A stretch of DNA of 64,000 bases. It comes from Paenibacillus sp. FJAT-26967 (GTDB lineage Bacteria; Bacillota; Bacilli; Paenibacillales; NBRC-103111). The stretch's first letter is position 1. Every line of letters begins with the position of its first letter. Positions 60,892-64,000 of this stretch are shown piece after piece. The notes under the pieces are model-generated. The model ran no database searches. It saw only the letters and a program-made list of their open reading frames with translations, and was not told the origin of the DNA. The DNA is taken from NCBI RefSeq assembly GCF_001541095.1, contig NZ_LMXH01000002.1, positions 634,671 through 698,670 of the forward strand, given 5' to 3'. A program made the translations under genes and the position numbers.

Positions 60892-60916
60892 GGGATCTCA
60901 CAGAGGTCTCTTTTTT
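60892..60916 (+). terminator. terminator hairpin
   Basis: GGGATCTC-ACA-GAGGTCTC forms an eight-pair stem with G-U pairs, followed by six T. May reduce transcription between tail and lysis genes. Confidence 0.55.
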
Positions 60917-60938
60917 ACATCATAAGGAGGGCTACATC

Positions 60939-61172
60939 ATGGCATTAGCAGATTTTAAAATCCGTATTATCGCGAACGCTTGCATAACTCGGTACACCAA
61001 CGGTGAGGGCGGAATCATAGCCATCGTAAACAGTTACAACCTGGCAAGTGATGACAAGGAAAGCACGCTTGCACACGTATATTCCAAGCGTCCGGATATT
61101 AACCCGGAAACTGTAGAAGAAAGTTTGTCAACACCAGCTAAAACAGATGTCGAAGGGCATGAGAAAGGGTAA
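60939..61172 (+). CDS. small phage protein, unknown
   Basis: A 77-residue protein (ADFKIRIIANACITRYTNGE) with a strong ribosome site (AAGGAGG). Not recognised; it lies in the position of XkdX-like or lysis-associated proteins. Confidence 0.65.
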   Translation: MALADFKIRIIANACITRYTNGEGGIIAIVNSYNLASDDKESTLAHVYSKRPDINPETVEESLSTPAKTDVEGHEKG

Positions 61173-61199
61173 TGATATATAGAAGGAGCTGAAGACCAA

Positions 61200-61592
61200 A
61201 TGACTCCTGAAGCGATGGACTACGGGGTACAGATTGACAGGTTGAACCGGGAAAGCCTTCAATATCGGGCGGAGCTTGATTCTCTTAAACAAAGTTCTAT
61301 TCAAACTGATATGCAAGTACAGTTAATGGCCGCAAATTTAAAAAGCACCGATAATCTAGTCGATCAGGTGCTTAAGAAGTTTGACGGTTTCGAGCAGCGG
61401 GTTTTCAGCACATTGAGCGACATTACGCGCAACAATGCGGAGCTGCTGCAGTTTGTGACCCGGGAGAACATTAAGGAGCGCGTTGCCGGCACGAAGGAAC
61501 GGACAAGCTCTCAAGCAGCTTGGATGAACTTTGCCAAGTATGTGATTGGGGTAACGATTGGTATCATTGTCACTTATCTTTTCAGTAAATAA
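61200..61592 (+). CDS. haemolysin XhlA-like / spanin-like membrane protein
   Basis: A 130-residue protein with a long N-terminal helical coiled region (residues about 10-95) and one C-terminal membrane helix (YVIGVTIGIIVTYLF) ending in Ser-Lys. This is the layout of XhlA-type proteins that cooperate with holins in host lysis. AGGAGC lies upstream of the ATG. Confidence 0.7.
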   Translation: MTPEAMDYGVQIDRLNRESLQYRAELDSLKQSSIQTDMQVQLMAANLKSTDNLVDQVLKKFDGFEQRVFSTLSDITRNNAELLQFVTRENIKERVAGTKERTSSQAAWMNFAKYVIGVTIGIIVTYLFSK

Positions 61593-61602
61593 ATATCACG
61601 TA

Positions 61603-61637
61603 TAGGGCTTTCCGGCTGCGGTCGGAGAGCCTCTTTA
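61603..61637 (+). terminator. hairpin with T-rich tail
   Basis: GGGCTTTCCG and CGGAGAGCC arms with G-U pairs, followed by TCTTTATTTT. Confidence 0.5.
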
Positions 61638-61657
61638 TTTTCGAAGGAGGGAAGCCC

Positions 61658-62371
61658 ATGAAAAAGGTTCTGATTGTACTCGAATGTGACCCAGGACACG
61701 GCGGCACTGATTCGGGCGCGGTTGCTAATGGATTAAGAGAGAAGGATCTAACGCTAAAAATGGCCCAGTTGATCGGTAAGTATCTTTCGGGGCGTGTAGA
61801 TGTGCGTTTCACGCGTACCGCGGATAAATACGTGGGACTTTCAGAGCGCGCAAATAAGGCGAACAAGGAGGGAGTTGATTACTTCCTGTCCATCCACTTT
61901 AACAAAGGTGGTGGCACCGGCTTTGAATCGTTTGTTTATTTGGGTGCGGACAAGGGGCGGACCGCAGCAGTTCGTTCTAAAATCCACGACAAGGTGGCCG
62001 CTGTTTTCAAACGGTACGGTTTGAGGGACCGTGGAAAGAAAGAAGCAGACTTTGCCGTCCTGCGCGAAACCACAATGCCGGCGGTGCTGCTTGAATATGG
62101 ATTCCTGGACAGTGCCAAAGATTCCGCCCTATTCAAAGATGATAATTTCCTGGACGAATTGGCCCGCGCAACGGCTGATGGTCTGGCGGAAGCGTTTGAC
62201 CTGCCCGCAGCTGAACCTGCAAACGATCCGCTGCAGGACGCTCTGAGCAAGCTGCAAAAGGCTGGCGTAATTGACTCGCCGGATTACTGGACAGCCAATG
62301 CCCGCGCGGGGGGGACGGTCAAAGGGGACTATGCGGCGCTGCTTATCAAACGTTTGGCTGATAAATTATAG
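61658..62371 (+). CDS. N-acetylmuramoyl-L-alanine amidase endolysin (Amidase_3)
   Basis: A 237-residue cell-wall hydrolase. Zinc ligands and catalytic residues are visible: His in DPGHGGTDSGA, Glu in LREKDLTL, His in LSIHFNKGG and Glu in VLLEYGFLD. The last 40 residues (LSKLQKAGVIDSPDYWTANA) form a small module like those in Paenibacillus endolysins, perhaps cell-wall binding. No signal peptide, so export depends on the holin. GAAGGAGGG precedes the ATG. Confidence 0.95.
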   Translation: MKKVLIVLECDPGHGGTDSGAVANGLREKDLTLKMAQLIGKYLSGRVDVRFTRTADKYVGLSERANKANKEGVDYFLSIHFNKGGGTGFESFVYLGADKGRTAAVRSKIHDKVAAVFKRYGLRDRGKKEADFAVLRETTMPAVLLEYGFLDSAKDSALFKDDNFLDELARATADGLAEAFDLPAAEPANDPLQDALSKLQKAGVIDSPDYWTANARAGGTVKGDYAALLIKRLADKL

Positions 62372-62392
62372 GCCTCTTTTAAAAGACAAATA

Positions 62393-62430
62393 AAAACGCT
62401 GTCCAAAATGTATTTTTAGGCAGCGTTTTA
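62393..62430 (+). terminator. terminator after the endolysin
   Basis: AAAACGCTG and CAGCGTTTT arms (inner CC/GG pairs possible) with a loop of about 15 bases. Confidence 0.6.
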
Positions 62431-62501
62431 ATATATAGGTAATATACTGATGAATACAATTTAGTGTGTATGATATACTAAATCAAAAAGGGGGGATGCA
62501 A

Positions 62502-62672
62502 ATGTTTAATCGAAAATCTATAGGTGCTTTTATTTCCCGTGGCTTTCGGGAAACAGAAGAAAAAAAGCAAGATTTCGATAATAAATATCAGCAAACCTCA
62601 GATCGGATAAGTAATGCTCGTCAAAAGATGATGGAACGGTCAGAAAAACGCAATATCACTCGAAATAAATAG
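62502..62672 (+). CDS. small basic protein, unknown
   Basis: A 56-residue, highly charged helical protein (GAFISRGFRETEEKKQDFDN) with GGGGGG upstream of the ATG. Not recognised. Its end overlaps the convergent gene at 62656 by 17 bases. Codon use is AT-rich like that gene, so both may be cargo. Confidence 0.55.
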   Translation: MFNRKSIGAFISRGFRETEEKKQDFDNKYQQTSDRISNARQKMMERSEKRNITRNK

Positions 62673-63564
62673 CTACCGGGGAGACAATTATGTCTCCCTT
62701 TTCCATTAAATTGACTTCATCAACAAAGCTGTCCATCATTTGGTTTGTAAGTGTTGAGAGCTCCCTAAAATTCCCGTTTTCTTTAAACATATTTAAATCA
62801 AAGTCTATAAATTCCCTCGTTAATTTTCCAAGCACCGTGATTTCAATTTTTGAACTTGTCCCATATTTAAAAATTAAATCTTCTGATGTATTTCTTAAAA
62901 ATTCGGACTTCAGTGGTGAAAAGAATTTTCCTTGTTTCAGGCAGACTTCGGAAGGTAAGGCATTTTGTAGATAACTGGTAAAAAAATCAAATGCTTCAAA
63001 AGCTGTTTGTATGCCAGGATCATTTGTCAGGCTTTCATCCGGAGTATCGTTTAGCTTCTCGGTTAAAGACATTAGTTTTGTCATAATATCTTTGTTTACC
63101 ATTTTACGGATATAGGATACATCAAAGATGCTAAATGTGGCTTTGATTTTAATATACTTGCCTAATTTGTATTTTGAGTATTCACCGTCTGTGCAACAAA
63201 GCATATCTGGCCTTGAATCAATATATGACTCAAAGTCATTAAGAGCATTATCATGCAGTTGCGTTGAGATAATTTCTTTTCCGATATCTAATTGGCTTAA
63301 GCTATAAGACTCATCTATTTTCTGTTTATTAGTATATTTATAAGTTACCTCTCCAGAAGGAGTAACGAAAAGGAAAGGGATATTAACACTCCCTGTGGAG
63401 AACTTTCCACTCACATCATGAGTAGATTCTTCCTGTTTCATGTCTGTGGTGGTCGATGTTTGTTGGTCCGTTATTTCTCTAGTAAAATTTACTGGAAGTC
63501 CTTGGTTCACTTGAGCCATGAAAGAGTGCAAAAAAGAAGTATCCAAATATACGATTTCTTTCAT
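62656..63564 (-). CDS. prophage cargo protein, DUF6414-like
   Basis: A 302-residue protein on the strand opposite to the late genes. VYLDTSFLHSFMAQVNQGLP at the N-terminus recalls the DUF6414 family; residues about 185-290 (SKIEITVLGKLTREFIDFDL) fit its second half. It has no signal peptide or membrane helix. AAAGGGG precedes the ATG. AT-rich, inserted between endolysin and holin, so it is probably a lysogen-expressed cargo gene; an anti-phage or regulatory role is possible but not shown. Confidence 0.6.
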   Translation of the reverse strand: MKEIVYLDTSFLHSFMAQVNQGLPVNFTREITDQQTSTTTDMKQEESTHDVSGKFSTGSVNIPFLFVTPSGEVTYKYTNKQKIDESYSLSQLDIGKEIISTQLHDNALNDFESYIDSRPDMLCCTDGEYSKYKLGKYIKIKATFSIFDVSYIRKMVNKDIMTKLMSLTEKLNDTPDESLTNDPGIQTAFEAFDFFTSYLQNALPSEVCLKQGKFFSPLKSEFLRNTSEDLIFKYGTSSKIEITVLGKLTREFIDFDLNMFKENGNFRELSTLTNQMMDSFVDEVNLMEKGDIIVSPVAIYFE

Positions 63565-63649
63565 ATAATCAATCCCCTTTACAATTTAATATTTTTACAT
63601 CATACATTTTTTAGAACAATTTTCCAACTATATTATAGGAGGGATGCAG

Positions 63650-64000
63650 ATGTCAGAACAGATAACAGAGATTCTAACGCCTCTTGTGCTTGCACTAGTG
63701 ACCGCCTTGGTGAGCGTTTTAACCGTGGCGATTACCGCAGGCAAGACCCTCGCTATCAACTGGCTACAGGCGCGTACCAGCGCCGCGCAACAGGAGGTAA
63801 TTGGCCGGATCGCCCGGGAAGCGATGGCCTACGCCGAAAAATATGCCATCCCGAAGGGTGTAGCCAAGCTTGATGAGGCGATGGATTACGCCGCCCAGGA
63901 GCTACGGCAGCGAGGGATAAACGTGGACAGTAAAAAGCTGCGTGGCGTGATCGAGGCCGCATGGATGGAGCATAACAAGACCATTGCGCCCAAGACTACC
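63650..64000 (+). CDS. phage holin, LL-H family, cut by the window edge
   Basis: Open from ATG at 63650 (after GGAGGG) to the window end without a stop, at least 117 residues. One N-terminal membrane helix (PLVLALVTALVSVLTVAITA) is followed by a helical domain (AREAMAYAEKYAIPKGVAKL, DEAMDYAAQELRQRG, LRGVIEAAWMEHNK), the LL-H holin pattern. It should permeabilise the membrane for the endolysin. The 3-prime end lies outside. Confidence 0.8.
   Translation, partial: MSEQITEILTPLVLALVTALVSVLTVAITAGKTLAINWLQARTSAAQQEVIGRIAREAMAYAEKYAIPKGVAKLDEAMDYAAQELRQRGINVDSKKLRGVIEAAWMEHNKTIAPKTT

Noticed and set aside
1-64000. tRNA, rRNA and CRISPR arrays
   Set aside because: No cloverleaf with CCA-type ends, no ribosomal RNA and no regularly spaced repeats were noticed on either strand by eye.

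Overview
The window looks like a Paenibacillus-type Bacillota chromosome. Support comes from strong GGAGG ribosome binding sites with many TTG/GTG starts, S-layer homology (SLH) repeats, a YolD-like protein, DUF3231/DUF4395/DUF1206 proteins and Firmicutes-style operators. The species is not determined. About 28 kb of ordinary chromosome is followed by an AT-rich, decaying accessory stretch (28.5-33.3 kb) and then by a contractile-tail (P2-like myovirus) prophage that runs off the right edge.

Host part (1-28 kb): pyruvate kinase; a YgjP/SprT-type metallopeptidase; an SMI1/KNR4 protein; flavohaemoglobin hmp under a CRP/FNR-type box placed about -41.5 from a likely start point, convergent with a Crp/Fnr regulator; a GNAT / PIG-L deacetylase / serine hydrolase cluster facing a CUT1 sugar ABC importer; a cobalamin riboswitch and terminator ahead of a large SLH-anchored protein combining prenyltransferase-like alpha/alpha repeats with two transcobalamin-C-terminal-like (DUF4430) domains; a glyceraldehyde-3-phosphate dehydrogenase gene apparently starting at ATT and overlapping (TAATG) a 48-residue SR1P homologue, with cre-like and CcpN-like sites upstream; an HD-GYP protein; small membrane proteins; and a BmrCD-like heterodimeric ABC exporter.

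Accessory stretch (25-33.3 kb): small secreted proteins, a frameshifted amidase gene, several interrupted reading frames and one orphan tail-assembly-like gene. Three genes near the integrase (two outside it, one inside the prophage) are interrupted by an in-frame TAA with the same frame continuing afterwards.

Prophage (about 33.3 to beyond 64 kb): integrase; an AT-rich cargo region with a membrane/coiled-coil gene pair followed by a putAbiC-type abortive-infection protein; a truncated HNH gene; a secreted protein plus tiny two-helix membrane protein; then terminase, portal, ClpP-like protease, decoration protein, major capsid, connector genes, sheath, tube, tail chaperone with a -1 frameshift site, tape measure, baseplate V/U/W/J/I, fibre, amidase and holin. 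No repressor, excision or replication genes lie between integrase and terminase. The tape-measure gene is split by a group I intron carrying a GIY-YIG homing endonuclease. A reverse-strand cargo gene sits inside the lysis cassette.

Most interesting points: the riboswitch-controlled surface transcobalamin-like protein, the gap-SR1P operon, the intron in the tape-measure gene, the integrase-proximal membrane/Abi gene trio, and a set of genes whose GGAGG-N8 ribosome binding sites point at ATT or CTG start codons.
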